Below are positions 36,241-45,320 of a stretch of DNA of 64,000 nucleotides, piece by piece. The DNA comes from Bacillus spongiae. GTDB taxonomy: Bacteria > Bacillota > Bacilli > Bacillales > Bacillaceae_K. Positions within the stretch are counted from its first letter, which is position 1, and each line of letters begins with the position of its first letter. The stretch covers positions 1 through 64,000 of the forward strand of contig NZ_JBBAXC010000012.1 in NCBI RefSeq assembly GCF_037120725.1, written 5' to 3'. Under the pieces are notes generated by a model that worked only from the letters and a program-made list of their open reading frames with translations, had not been told where the DNA came from and did not search any database. Position numbers and translations under genes: made by a program.

Positions 36241-37164
36241 TCACTCTATCACTTCATTGTCTAGCATATTCTCTTCCATCATCACTTGCTCAAAAGCTTT
36301 GACGACATCAGGGTCATAAAGCTGACCAGCCATTTCTTTAATCTCATTTATTGCGTACTCTTTGGAAAACGCAGTCCGATATGCACGGTCATCTGTCATT
36401 GCATCAAAAGAATCTGCCACCGCTATGATTTTTGCCTCAATTTTAGTTTGATCCCCTTTTAAACCGAAGGGATATCCACTGCCATTCACTCGTTCATGAT
36501 GTTGTTCAATAATTGAACTAATATCTTCATAATAAGTTGCTCGCACCATTTCAGCACCATCAATGGTATGCTTTTTGATGATGTCAAACTCTTCATCTGT
36601 TAGTTTACTTGGTTTATTGAGAATTTCTTCTGGAATATTTATTTTACCAATATCGTGAAGACCAGCTGCTAGGAATAAATTATGTAATTTACTTTTATTC
36701 ATTCCAATCTTCCGCCCGATTTTCATACTCAGATTTTGTACCCTTCTACTGTGGTTCCAAGTATATCGATCTTTTTTCTCTACTCTTGCACAAATATCTA
36801 TTAATTGTTGAATTTCTTTACTAATTTGGTGAAATAGGGGTTCATTAGTGATCCAAAGTAATGTAAGGGTTTTCTTCACTTTAAAAATAAAAGAGTCCTC
36901 TAATCCTCGAGCAGTGAAGTAATCATTTCTTCCAAGAATTTGCTTGTCTCCATTTAGATCATATTCAATTTCACCATCGATGATATAAAAGAATTCCATT
37001 GTTGTATTATCTTCGGCAGGATACAAATAAAATCCCATGCCTTCATCAATTTCTTGAAGCATGATTTCTAAATGATCTTGGCGAGCAAGCAATGCCAAAT
37101 TTCCAGTTTCCTGAAGCAATTTTTCTAATGGATACGTTTTTTTATTAATTTGTAACCCCTTCAT
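36241..37164 (-). CDS. HD-GYP domain protein with N-terminal cupin-like domain
   Basis: A 307-residue protein. Residues about 40-110 look like a small cupin (EFFYIIDGEIEYDLNGDKQI). From about 125 an HD-GYP domain begins with AAGLHDIGKINIP (HD), the KKHTIDGAEM helix, and HHERVNGSGYPFGL (GYP). Such domains usually hydrolyse c-di-GMP, but many are degenerate; here the metal-ligand His/Asp and the GYP triad are present. AAGGGGGGA precedes the ATG. The cupin may bind a signal ligand. It is a single gene. Confidence 0.85.
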   Translation of the reverse strand: MKGLQINKKTYPLEKLLQETGNLALLARQDHLEIMLQEIDEGMGFYLYPAEDNTTMEFFYIIDGEIEYDLNGDKQILGRNDYFTARGLEDSFIFKVKKTLTLLWITNEPLFHQISKEIQQLIDICARVEKKDRYTWNHSRRVQNLSMKIGRKIGMNKSKLHNLFLAAGLHDIGKINIPEEILNKPSKLTDEEFDIIKKHTIDGAEMVRATYYEDISSIIEQHHERVNGSGYPFGLKGDQTKIEAKIIAVADSFDAMTDDRAYRTAFSKEYAINEIKEMAGQLYDPDVVKAFEQVMMEENMLDNEVIE

Positions 37165-37235
37165 TTAATGATCCCCCCTTTTCTTCAGAGGTTTAGTGCC
37201 TTTTAACCTAATTATATACTATTGTTAAATATAAA

Positions 37236-37261
37236 AAAAGTGCCTTATTTCAGACACTTTT
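37236..37261 (-). terminator. Terminator of the secreted-protein gene
   Basis: Stem AAAAGTG / CACTTTT with a 12-base loop, then seven T on the minus strand. It is 9 bases past the stop codon. Confidence 0.7.
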
Positions 37262-37269
37262 AAAGTATA

Positions 37270-37689
37270 TTAAGCAATGTCAATAATCTTAATTGGATCC
37301 ACTAAAACTTCCCTGTCACCTATTTTTACTAAAATGTATTCACATTCCGCTTCGATTCCATCTTTTGAAGCCTCTGCAATTTCAGCTAATGTCATTTCTT
37401 CGGCAACTTGCTGTAGTGTAGTAATTAAGGTTTCTAATTCTGCGTTGTATGTAGCCGTTAATCGTTCTGACTCCTCATCGTTCGCTAAGGCAAGATTATC
37501 TACGTATTCTTTATAAAGCTTGTCGCCTTCTTCTACTGCTGCATTAATAATGTCTTGAATATCCTTGTTTGTCTCAAAAATTTCTTTCAATGCTTGTGCT
37601 TGATCTTCGTTGGAGGTTTCTGCGAACGTCATTGAACTAATTCCCAGTGTTAACAGTAACAGAGTAAAAAGTGCTACTATTTTCTTCAA
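37270..37689 (-). CDS. Secreted protein of unknown function
   Basis: A 139-residue protein with a clear Sec signal peptide (MKKIVALFTLLLLTLGISSM, probable cleavage after TFA). The mature part is acidic and strongly helical (EIFETNKDIQDIINAAVEEG) and ends in a short beta-rich segment (YILVKIGDREVLVDPIKII). I do not recognise a family. AAGGAGGAAT precedes the ATG. It is monocistronic, between the HD-GYP gene and the symporter. Confidence 0.75.
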   Translation of the reverse strand: MKKIVALFTLLLLTLGISSMTFAETSNEDQAQALKEIFETNKDIQDIINAAVEEGDKLYKEYVDNLALANDEESERLTATYNAELETLITTLQQVAEEMTLAEIAEASKDGIEAECEYILVKIGDREVLVDPIKIIDIA

Positions 37690-37858
37690 TTTTATTCCTC
37701 CTTATTATAAAAAAGTTAACGGAATCCATGTATTAAACCATTTGATCCGACTTTCTCATAAAATACTATACTAAAATTCACTGAATAAATCTAGTTAATT
37801 ATTGAATTTTATCAAAAATATGTAACTTTTATTTTCAAAATCCCTATTAATGATAGAT

Positions 37859-37884
37859 AGAAAAAGAGCCCCTACAGGAGCCCT
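37859..37884 (-). terminator. Terminator of the alanine/glycine symporter gene
   Basis: Stem AGGGCTCC-TGTA-GGGGCTCT with two G-U pairs, then TTTTTC on the minus strand, 20 bases past the stop. Confidence 0.65.
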
Positions 37885-37903
37885 TCTCACTTACAACAAA
37901 CTC

Positions 37904-39361
37904 TTAACGATGATCTACTTTTTTCGCTTGACCTCTTACCGGCCAGCTCTCTACCCCTTTTAATCCTTCAATATCATCCGCATAGAAGACAGGGTCTAGT
38001 CCTGCTTTTCTTTGCTGCATATAATTATCCAATGCTTTAAAGGCAATTGGGGCTAAAATCCCGATTGCAATTAAGTTGGTTAATGCCATCAATGCCATTG
38101 CTAGATCCGCTAGTCCCCAAACGATATCTAGTTGCATTACTGCTCCAAATACAATCATTCCAAGAGCTAGTACACGATATACAAAAAGTGCACCTTTACT
38201 TTCACTAATAAATGGTAGATTCGCTTCACCATAATAATAGCTTCCAATAATAGAACTAAATGCAAATGTGAAGATAGCTACGGCCAAGAACATACCTGCC
38301 CAAGAACTAAAATGATCACTCATTGCCGCTTGTGCAATTTCAATTCCTGCCATATCACCTGAAAGCCCCGCACTATAAGTACTTGACATTAAAATAATAA
38401 ATGCCGTTGCAGAACATACAAGTAATGTATCAAAAAATACACCTAAAGCTTGAATAAATCCTTGCTTAACTGGGTGAGAAACCGTCGCAGTTGCAGCCGC
38501 GTTTGGCGCACTACCCATACCAGCTTCATTGGAGAATAAACCACGCTTTACTCCGTTCATAATAGCTGCACCAATTCCCCCACCAACAACTTGTTCAACA
38601 CCAAACGCACTCTTCACGATTAAAGCAAATACGTCTGGAATTAATGATAGGTTTGTTAACATAACATATAAAGCTAAAATAATATAGAACAATGCCATAA
38701 ATGGAACAATTATAGAAGAGAATGTTGCAATACGCTTTACGCCACCAAAGATAACGATGGCTGTTAAAACCGTAATCACTCCTCCTACGACCCACACATT
38801 TAAATCAAAAGAATTATTAAAGGCTGATGCAATTGTATTACTTTGCACCGCATTAAACGTTAAACCGAATGATAAAATAACGGTAACGGCGAAAATAGCA
38901 CTCATCCAACGTTTTCCTAGCTGCTTCTCCATATAATAGCCAGGTCCACCTTTAAAGCCTACTTTATCTTTTACCTTATAAATCTGAGCTAATGTACTTT
39001 CAACAAAAGCACTTGCTCCCCCTAAAATGGCCACGACCCACATCCAAAAAATAGCATCTGGACCACCTAAAGCAATGGCGATCGAAACTCCAGCTAAGTT
39101 TCCTGTTCCGATACGTGTACCTGCTCCTATAAAGAATGCTTGTAACGACGAAATTTGGTCTTTTTTATCTGTTGACTGAACATTTTTATCACCTAATAGG
39201 CGAAACATTTCGCCAATATGACGAATTTGTACAAATTTTGAGCCAATTGTGAAGTATAATCCTAAACCTAGCAATAAGGCAATTAGTATATAACCCCAAA
39301 GTATCCCATTAGCTTCCCCAATCATGCTGTTAATAAAATCTGTTACTTCCTTAAAATCCAT
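37904..39361 (-). CDS. Alanine/glycine:cation symporter (AGCS family)
   Basis: Sodium-coupled uptake of alanine or glycine. 485 residues, about eleven helices. Family motifs: FFIGAGTRIGTGNLAGVSIAI, GGPGYYMEKQLGKRW, GLFSNEAGMGSAPNAAATA and SSIIGSYYYGEANL. GGGGG precedes the ATG by 6 bases. It is monocistronic. The split between alanine and glycine cannot be read from sequence. Confidence 0.92.
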   Translation of the reverse strand: MDFKEVTDFINSMIGEANGILWGYILIALLLGLGLYFTIGSKFVQIRHIGEMFRLLGDKNVQSTDKKDQISSLQAFFIGAGTRIGTGNLAGVSIAIALGGPDAIFWMWVVAILGGASAFVESTLAQIYKVKDKVGFKGGPGYYMEKQLGKRWMSAIFAVTVILSFGLTFNAVQSNTIASAFNNSFDLNVWVVGGVITVLTAIVIFGGVKRIATFSSIIVPFMALFYIILALYVMLTNLSLIPDVFALIVKSAFGVEQVVGGGIGAAIMNGVKRGLFSNEAGMGSAPNAAATATVSHPVKQGFIQALGVFFDTLLVCSATAFIILMSSTYSAGLSGDMAGIEIAQAAMSDHFSSWAGMFLAVAIFTFAFSSIIGSYYYGEANLPFISESKGALFVYRVLALGMIVFGAVMQLDIVWGLADLAMALMALTNLIAIGILAPIAFKALDNYMQQRKAGLDPVFYADDIEGLKGVESWPVRGQAKKVDHR

Positions 39362-39772
39362 AAGTACCCCCTGCTGAACTATTTGTATTACATTATCTGA
39401 AAATTTCGTTTAATAGTCAAGATATTTTTTAAAAATTTTGTCATTTGATGTCTTCCTTTTTATAGAAATAAACGCTAAAATTCACCAAATAAAGGGAAAT
39501 TGCTAGCTGTTTTGACATAAAAAAATCCTTTATTTAGGATATACAGCCTTATTTCTGCATATATCCAAAATAAAGGACCTTTGATCCTTAATTGGCGATT
39601 ATGATTTAGAAGAAAATCATGACAATCTATATTCAGCGTATTCAATACTATTCTTGTAATAACTAAAATGATAAACCGGCTCACTATTCCGTATTTGCAA
39701 AGTTTTCTTTTTTCTCATCAGTAAAGCTAGATAACTATGTATAGCTATTCCTTAATTAACTCGCCAAATTCT
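39362..39772. other. Intergenic stretch with a long imperfect hairpin
   Basis: No gene recognised; the frame at 39475-39684 lacks a ribosome site. Bases about 39522-39580 form an imperfect inverted repeat (AATCCTTTATTTAGGATATA ... ATATATCCAAAATAAAGGA). This may end the upstream-facing transport operon on the minus strand. Confidence 0.4.
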
Positions 39773-40495
39773 TTATAGGACCTTACTTAAAAAAGATTTC
39801 GTTCGGTCATGTTTTGGATCTGTAAATAATTCAGATGGCACATTCTCTTCAACAATATACCCACCATCCATAAATAAGACCCGATCTCCTACCTCGCGGG
39901 CAAATCCCATTTCATGGGTAACAACGACCATCGTCATTCCTTCCTTCGCTAGTTGTTTCATTACCTCTAGCACTTCTCCTACCATTTCTGGATCTAGTGC
40001 AGACGTCGGTTCGTCAAAAAGCATAATTTCTGGCTCCATCGCTAATGCGCGTGCAATAGCCACACGTTGCTTTTGGCCACCTGATAATGATTGGGGGTAC
40101 ACATCCGCCTTCTCCTCTAACCCTACTTTTTTCAAAAGAGTTAGCCCCTTTTCTCGCGCTTCTTCCTTCGACAATCCTCGCACTTTCACAGGGGATAGCA
40201 TAATGTTTTCAATGACAGATTTATGGGGAAATAAATTAAATTGCTGAAAAACCATCCCTACTTCTGCTCTAATTTGATTAATATCTGTTGTTTTATCAGT
40301 TAAATCTTGATCCTTAATATACACATTTCCATCTGTTATCGTTTCTAATAGATTGAGGCACCGCAAAAAAGTAGATTTCCCCGAGCCTGAAGGTCCGATT
40401 ACAACAACAACCTCTTGTGGCTCGATTTCTACATTAATATCTTTTAAAACTTCTAGTTTCCCAAATGATTTTTTTAGCTTTTTCACCTTAATCAT
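39773..40495 (-). CDS. Polar amino-acid ABC transporter, ATP-binding protein
   Basis: GlnQ/HisP-type ATPase of 240 residues from ATG 40495, where it overlaps the permease stop (ATGA). Walker [11 protein letters not shown]-loop [13 protein letters not shown], signature [15 protein letters not shown], Walker [14 protein letters not shown] and switch [12 protein letters not shown]. The longer frame from 40627 runs backwards into the permease and is not used. It is last of a binding protein-permease-ATPase set. Confidence 0.92.
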   Translation of the reverse strand: MIKVKKLKKSFGKLEVLKDINVEIEPQEVVVVIGPSGSGKSTFLRCLNLLETITDGNVYIKDQDLTDKTTDINQIRAEVGMVFQQFNLFPHKSVIENIMLSPVKVRGLSKEEAREKGLTLLKKVGLEEKADVYPQSLSGGQKQRVAIARALAMEPEIMLFDEPTSALDPEMVGEVLEVMKQLAKEGMTMVVVTHEMGFAREVGDRVLFMDGGYIVEENVPSELFTDPKHDRTKSFLSKVL

Positions 40496-41145
40496 TCTGT
40501 ATTCAATCTCCTCTCCATATAGTTCAATAAGTACGTCAATGATAGAGTTAGAATAAGGTATATGATTGCTACAGATAAGTAAGGCTCCCACACACGGTAA
40601 TACTGTCCTGCTGCTGCTCTTCCCCAATACATAAGCTCAGGGGCAGCGATAACAGCTCCCAACGATGATTCTTTGATCAATACGACAAATTCATTTCCTA
40701 AAGGAGGCAGCATTCGTTTAAATGCTTGTGGTAAAATGATATGTCGCATTGCTTGGTAATGGTTCATTCCTAGTGACCGTGCGGCTTCCATTTGTCCCTT
40801 ATCAATCGATTGAATCCCCGCTCTAAATATTTCAGCTATATAGGCAGCTGCATTTAATGAAAGGGCAACTAACAACGAAATAATCGTACTACTATCTGAT
40901 AAAAGCATCGGCATCACACCGAAGTGAATTAATAATATTTGGACAAATAGTGGCGTTCCTCTGAAAAAATTAATATACCAGATGAACGGAAGTCTAATGA
41001 GTAGTTTCGTTGACATTCTCCCAATGCCCATTAGCAAACCGAAAAAGGTTCCAATCAAGATCCCTCCAACGGAAACACCAATAGTTGCGACCGTTCCTTC
41101 TAATAAAAATGGAAGGTATTCGACTACAATATCCCATCTAAACAT
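40492..41145 (-). CDS. Polar amino-acid ABC transporter, permease
   Basis: A 217-residue GlnP/HisM-type permease with about five helices, starting [20 protein letters not shown]. The EAA loop is [23 protein letters not shown], and [20 protein letters not shown] is typical of this family. AGGAGC precedes the ATG. A terminator-like hairpin separates it from the binding-protein gene upstream. Confidence 0.92.
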   Translation of the reverse strand: MFRWDIVVEYLPFLLEGTVATIGVSVGGILIGTFFGLLMGIGRMSTKLLIRLPFIWYINFFRGTPLFVQILLIHFGVMPMLLSDSSTIISLLVALSLNAAAYIAEIFRAGIQSIDKGQMEAARSLGMNHYQAMRHIILPQAFKRMLPPLGNEFVVLIKESSLGAVIAAPELMYWGRAAAGQYYRVWEPYLSVAIIYLILTLSLTYLLNYMERRLNTE

Positions 41146-41217
41146 AGTTAAGCTCCTTATTGACTGGATTAAATTAACTTATACACCATTTCCGTTTATT
41201 TATTGTACTTTGAAAAA

Positions 41218-41243
41218 TTGCGTAACGAGATTTCGTTACGCAA
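41218..41243 (-). terminator. Hairpin between binding-protein and permease genes
   Basis: An 11-bp perfect stem TTGCGTAACGA / TCGTTACGCAA with a 4-base loop, followed by TTTTTC on the minus strand. Partial termination here would make more binding protein than permease, a common arrangement. Confidence 0.75.
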
Positions 41244-41254
41244 TGCTCAACCTA

Positions 41255-42067
41255 CTATTCTCCATGCTCCAGTAATATATCTGTGTTAGCTTCTTTTCCA
41301 AACCACTCTTCGTATATGTCATTGTATTTCCCACTTTCAATGACCTCTTTTACTGCTGCACTGATATCATCTTTATATTCGCTTCCTTTCGGAAACATCA
41401 GGCCATATAACTCCGATTCAAAGTTTTCTGGGTCCTCTAATGTGAGAAAGTTTTTATCTGGATTATTTTTCATATACTCATTAACAACCGTATTGTCCGT
41501 TACAACTGCATCTACATCACCTTGATCCAAAGCCATAATCGCTAAAACATTATTTTCGTATTTAGAGATATCTGAGCTATTTTCCCCTAGTATCTTTTCC
41601 GCGGCCTCTTGTCCAGTTGTTCCATTTTGAACACCTACTTTTAACCCTTTTAAGTCCTGAGCACTTTGTATATCAATCTCCTCATTAAACATGATCATAT
41701 GAGTTGATTCAAAATACGGATTAGAGAAATCATATGTCTCCTTCCGTTCATCGTTAATTGTAATAGCCGATATACCTAAGTCATACTTTTTTCCTGATTG
41801 CACTTCTACTAGCAACGGATCCTAGCCAGTATTTTCTATCTCATATTCATACCCGGCTTCTTCCATTACTGCCTTTAAAATATCAACGTCAAACCCTACT
41901 ATTTCTCCCTTATCCATGTATTCAAATGGAGCATATGCCGCATCAGTAGCTACTTTTAGTACCTTTTTATCCCCACTACTAGTCGTATCCGATCCACACG
42001 CTGCTAAAAAAACAAATGTAGAAATGATTAAAAGAGCACGTACACTTTTCATCCACTGTTTATTCAT
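41255..42067 (-). pseudogene. Polar amino-acid ABC binding lipoprotein interrupted by an amber codon
   Basis: The gene starts at ATG 42067 (AAGGAG 7 bases upstream) with a lipoprotein signal ending LAAC (Cys24). It then reads DAAYAPFEYMDKGEIVGFDV, the normal start of an SBP_bac_3 protein. Codon 82 is TAG (41822-41824) where relatives have Trp in NTGWDP. The same frame then continues for 188 codons without damage (LLVEVQSGKKYDLGISAITI ... EEWFGKE). A single TGG to TAG change is the only lesion. Either the protein is lost, read through, or the base is a sequencing error. Confidence 0.82.
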
Positions 42068-42624
42068 AAAGTTCTCCTTATTTTGATTTTTCTGACTATT
42101 AAAATTATACATAATATTACCTTTTTATTAAACAATTTTATTTTTATTCAACCGGATGAATAATGATATAGTAATAGAAAATAAATGAATTAAATAATAT
42201 TCCAATTGGGAAACAGCTTGATAACTATGAAAAAAGCGGAAATAAAGAAGCAACTCTGCTATTTCAGAATACTAAATTCTTTTATTTTTTCTTTATAAAA
42301 AAATAATAAAAGACCTTCAGAAAGGATATAGCTTTTCTTTTTCGACACTTTTCGTTTAGGCCTCTCCAAAAGTTGAGTAGTGAAAGGGTACCGACTTTAA
42401 ATACGTGCAAGAAGGTTACTAACAACTATAGTAAGGCTAAAGAGTTAGAGAAAACACTAGGGTTCACGAAGGAACATAGAAAGATAAGAAAAACAGTGTT
42501 CAGGTCACGTTGAGATTGTTGCTAAAGAAACAGCACAAAAAAGCCCCGCTAAGGACTTTTTGAATAAGTAAAATTTTTATGATTAATAAATGATACAGAG
42601 AACTTCAAATAGTGTCTTTTTTAT
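42068..42624. other. Intergenic stretch with an unassigned open frame
   Basis: No gene is supported. On the plus strand a frame of about 65 codons ending in TGA near 42513 contains KKVTNNYSKAKELEKTLGFT, which looks protein-like, but it has no start or ribosome site. It may be a remnant. Confidence 0.35.
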
Positions 42625-43323
42625 TTATATCATTTGTCTTGCTGTCTCAATTAAAATTTCTTTCATTTGCTCCGGAGAGACTGGTTTATCAGTAATATAA
42701 TCGAGTAAATAGTAAACCCCGGAATGTTCAAAGATTAGTTGACTATCGCCAAATGAACCAGCAATGTTATCGTTAATTATTATTTCTTCACCGTTATGAA
42801 GTTCAGATTTCCTGTTCGTAACCTGAAGAGAAAGTATCTGAAATTCTTTCGGGTTTTTAGATGTTGCTTGAAATGCTATTTTAATGACTTCCCCATCGCC
42901 GTTTAAGTCCTGAATGTAATCCACTGTAAACGGGTTATTTTCGAAAGGCAGTTCCTGTGGTAGCTTCACCTTAAAAGGAATCGCCTGTAGGGCAATTTCT
43001 ACAGATGGCGCGTTGTACTCATCAGGCATTCCAGTTAACTGTTCCTCTTGCTCTATTATTTTGAGTAGAGAGGTGTCTAGAACAGTATTAGTTGGTGACC
43101 CATTATTAGATCCAGTTAGGTTCGAAATAACAAAATTTGTGGTTCCAATAAAAAATATAGCAACAAAAGCTGCCGAGAGTAGAGGACCTAAGAATGGTTT
43201 CTTTTTTAAGAATGGCTCTGAGCTACGGACTTTATCTTTCACTCCATTTTTCATTTGTTCATTGAAGTGAAAATTTTTAAAAACAGTGCGTTTCATGGAT
43301 AATTTTAAATTTTCAAGATTCAT
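42625..43323 (-). CDS. Probable anti-sigma factor (membrane protein next to ECF sigma)
   Basis: A 232-residue protein: a basic cytoplasmic part of about 45 residues, one membrane helix (GPLLSAAFVAIFFIGTTNFV) and an extracellular domain with INDNIAGSFGDSQLIFEHSG and a C-terminal MKEILIETARQMI, similar in build to DUF4367-like anti-sigma partners of Bacillus. ATG 43323 has GGAGGAAAT upstream and starts one base after the intended stop of the sigma gene. Its partner sigma gene is broken, so its present role is doubtful. Confidence 0.7.
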   Translation of the reverse strand: MNLENLKLSMKRTVFKNFHFNEQMKNGVKDKVRSSEPFLKKKPFLGPLLSAAFVAIFFIGTTNFVISNLTGSNNGSPTNTVLDTSLLKIIEQEEQLTGMPDEYNAPSVEIALQAIPFKVKLPQELPFENNPFTVDYIQDLNGDGEVIKIAFQATSKNPKEFQILSLQVTNRKSELHNGEEIIINDNIAGSFGDSQLIFEHSGVYYLLDYITDKPVSPEQMKEILIETARQMI

Positions 43324-43324
43324 A

Positions 43325-43867
43325 CTAAATTTCCTCCTCACTATAAACTTCACTTAATAGTCCTTTTGCTTTATAAAACCTTGATTTAGTTGTGCTTATA
43401 TTTTGACTTAAAACCTCAGAAATTTATTTTAATGTCAGTTCTTCAAAAAAATACAAAAACAAAACTTCTCTAAATTTTATAGGTAAAGATAGTACATGTT
43501 TAATAAGTTGATCAGACTCCTCTTTTAACAGAACTTCAAATTCAGGAGTTTCTTCTTTTCCTTTAACAAATAAACTAATTTTATTGCTCAATAATACTTT
43601 CCGGTAGTACCAGCTTCTTAGATAGTCCTTTGATTGATTAATAGTAATCCTGATTATCCAAGTCTTAAGGGAAGAATCACCCCTGAATTGTTCCAATTGC
43701 TTATAGGCTTTTACAAATACCTCTTGTGCAATATCTTCTGCCACTTCATAATCTTTCACGTAAGAAAAAGCAGTATACAGTACTTGGTTACCTAGATTAT
43801 TCATCAGTTCTTCTAACATTTGGTCTTTTTCTATCTCTTTAAGTGACGAACCCTTTTTAATTGGCAT
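43325..43867 (-). pseudogene. ECF sigma factor gene truncated by an ochre codon in region 4
   Basis: From ATG 43867 the protein has sigma-2 (SYVKDYEVAEDIAQEVFVKA, then YKQLEQFRGDSSLKTWIIRI) and the start of sigma-4 (LPIKFREVLFLYFFEELTLK). Codon 148 is TAA, where relatives have Glu in ELTLKEIS. The same frame then reads ISEVLSQNISTTKSRFYKAK and ends at TAG 43325-43327, the normal end just before the anti-sigma start. The truncated product lacks the -35-binding helix and should not direct transcription. Confidence 0.82.
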
Positions 43868-43921
43868 TTTGATGCTCCTATCTCGTTTGATTATTAGGCG
43901 GTTTTATAATGAAAAAAGTTT

Positions 43922-43958
43922 AAAAAACACCTCCTCATTTTTTAACGAGGTGCTTTTT
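43922..43958. terminator. Terminator upstream of the sigma gene
   Basis: CACCTC / GAGGTG stem extended by A/T pairs, with T-runs on both strands. It directly follows the stop of the remnant at 43957-44160. Confidence 0.75.
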
Positions 43959-44160
43959 AAACTTTATAAATGGAATTTGCGATATCTACTAAATTTTTCC
44001 CTTTAAACTTCCCACTTTTTTTCTTTGTTCCTACAATGAAATCGGTTAAATCACTCGCTTCATCATAAAAATGAAGTAAATCACAATCACTCCCATTGGC
44101 AAAAGTAGCTTTAATTCCATTTATTAAAGTAACACCCTTAGAAGTTCTAGGCTTAGCTTT
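43957..44160 (-). pseudogene. 3' remnant of an unidentified gene
   Basis: A 67-codon minus-strand frame, open from just after a TAA to TAA 43957-43959, reads like real protein: GVTLINGIKATFANGSDCDL, LHFYDEASDLTDFIVGTKKK and KGKNLVDIANSIYKV. There is no start codon or ribosome site, and a terminator immediately follows. I read it as the C-terminal end of a lost gene. The family is not recognised; a polymorphic-toxin tail is one untested idea. Confidence 0.45.
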
Positions 44161-44239
44161 TTATCATCGGATAGGTCCAAATCAACTTATTTATTAAAAC
44201 TTGGAAAGGTATACATTCTACTAGTTTCAAGTGTTTTAT

Positions 44240-44581
44240 TTAAAATGATGTTGTTTTTCTTGTAATAATTCCCTCTAAATCTATACTATAGTGAGCAACT
44301 GAACTCTCTATTCCCTCATTGGTTGAGTCTTTGTAATTAAAATAAACTTCCCAGGCCGCCTTATAGTTACTACCAAATACAGTTTCATCCCGTAATAATT
44401 CAATGTCATTCATCTTTATATTATGATTTTTCTCTTTATTATACTTTTGAAGATCTTGTTCCAATTGTTCTGTAGCGATTTCTTCAGCCTCTTTTCTGCT
44501 GATTCCTTCTTCTTCCTTGTTGCACCCTATTAAGGAAGTCATTAGTAGTATCATTAACAAACTTAACAATATTTTTTTCAT
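44240..44581 (-). CDS. Small lipoprotein
   Basis: A 113-residue protein with a lipoprotein signal (LLMTSLIGC, lipid-bearing Cys20) and a lysine/glutamate-rich mature part. The C-terminal half (AWEVYFNYKD ... VAHYSIDLEGIITRK) has the pattern of PepSY-like or YxeF-type small domains, but I cannot assign it. AGAGGAGT precedes the ATG. Single gene. Confidence 0.75.
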   Translation of the reverse strand: MKKILLSLLMILLMTSLIGCNKEEEGISRKEAEEIATEQLEQDLQKYNKEKNHNIKMNDIELLRDETVFGSNYKAAWEVYFNYKDSTNEGIESSVAHYSIDLEGIITRKTTSF

Positions 44582-45060
44582 TAATCGGACTCCTCTCTTA
44601 ATATATTAAGATACTTGACAGGTATCTTCATACAACGCCTTAATGTAGATGTTCTACTTTTTATTAGCTGACTATTAGACGTTTATAATTTAGGAAAAGT
44701 CTAATTTTTTTCAGAAAATTACTAAGTACGTTATTTTTTATTACCCTAATCCCATTCCATATCACAAGGATTAGTTGGGTTTAGGAGAAACCGACCGTTT
44801 TAAATTGTTTATGTTCTGGTTTTTGTCTTGATATCTTTTTTTAAGTTCATGGAGCTCTAGTTACAGAACCCTAACTCTTGATCTTGGGTCTAAATTTACT
44901 TTTTGAGATCCATTTGTCGACAATGCTTGCTGTTTTTCATATTTTATTATGTATTGTCCGTCACGCTGTAAGTGTGACGGACTCTGTTCTGCAAGTTAAT
45001 CTCAGTGTTCTTTTTGTTTAAAGTTTGTTGGAGCTTTTCGATTGGGACAATGTCTCCTTT
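44582..45060. other. Intergenic stretch with a GC-rich hairpin
   Basis: No gene seen. GTCCGTCAC / GTGACGGAC (44956-44982) is a 9-bp perfect stem with a 9-base loop. It borders the 110-bp repeats to the right and may belong to the same dispersed element. Confidence 0.45.
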
Positions 45061-45170
45061 CTTCCTTACGATAAATCAACATCGACTCGCTTCGCCCCTC
45101 GTGTTTCCTTTATCTCATTCAACAGGCGTCTAGCTCTTTCGTCCCTTCTCGGTTGTTTCCGCTTTTCTTT
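45061..45170. repeat. 110-bp dispersed repeat, copy 1
   Basis: Matches copy 2 (45211-45320) at 101 of 110 positions, offset by exactly 150 bases. It resembles the short dispersed repeats that are common between Bacillaceae genes (blocks such as CGACTCGCTTCGC and TCTAGCTC). Between the copies lies CCAGCTCCAACAACCAGCGA, also typical of such elements. Confidence 0.8.
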
Positions 45171-45210
45171 GGCCAGCTCCAACAACCAGCGACTCGGGAG
45201 CTTGACCTTC

Positions 45211-45320
45211 CTTCCTTACGATAAGTCAACATCGACTCGCTTTGCTCCTCGTGTTTCCTTTATCTCATGCAGGACGGGTCTAGCTCTTTCGTCCCTTTTC
45301 GGTTGTTTCCGCTTTTCTTT
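45211..45320. repeat. 110-bp dispersed repeat, copy 2 (inside a coding region)
   Basis: The second copy covers the 3' end of the alpha-glucosidase gene, so the enzyme's last 35 or so codons and its stop codon are repeat sequence. Confidence 0.8.

Noticed and set aside
39475-39684. 69-codon minus-strand frame
   Set aside because: No ribosome site, overlaps an imperfect hairpin, no recognisable motif.
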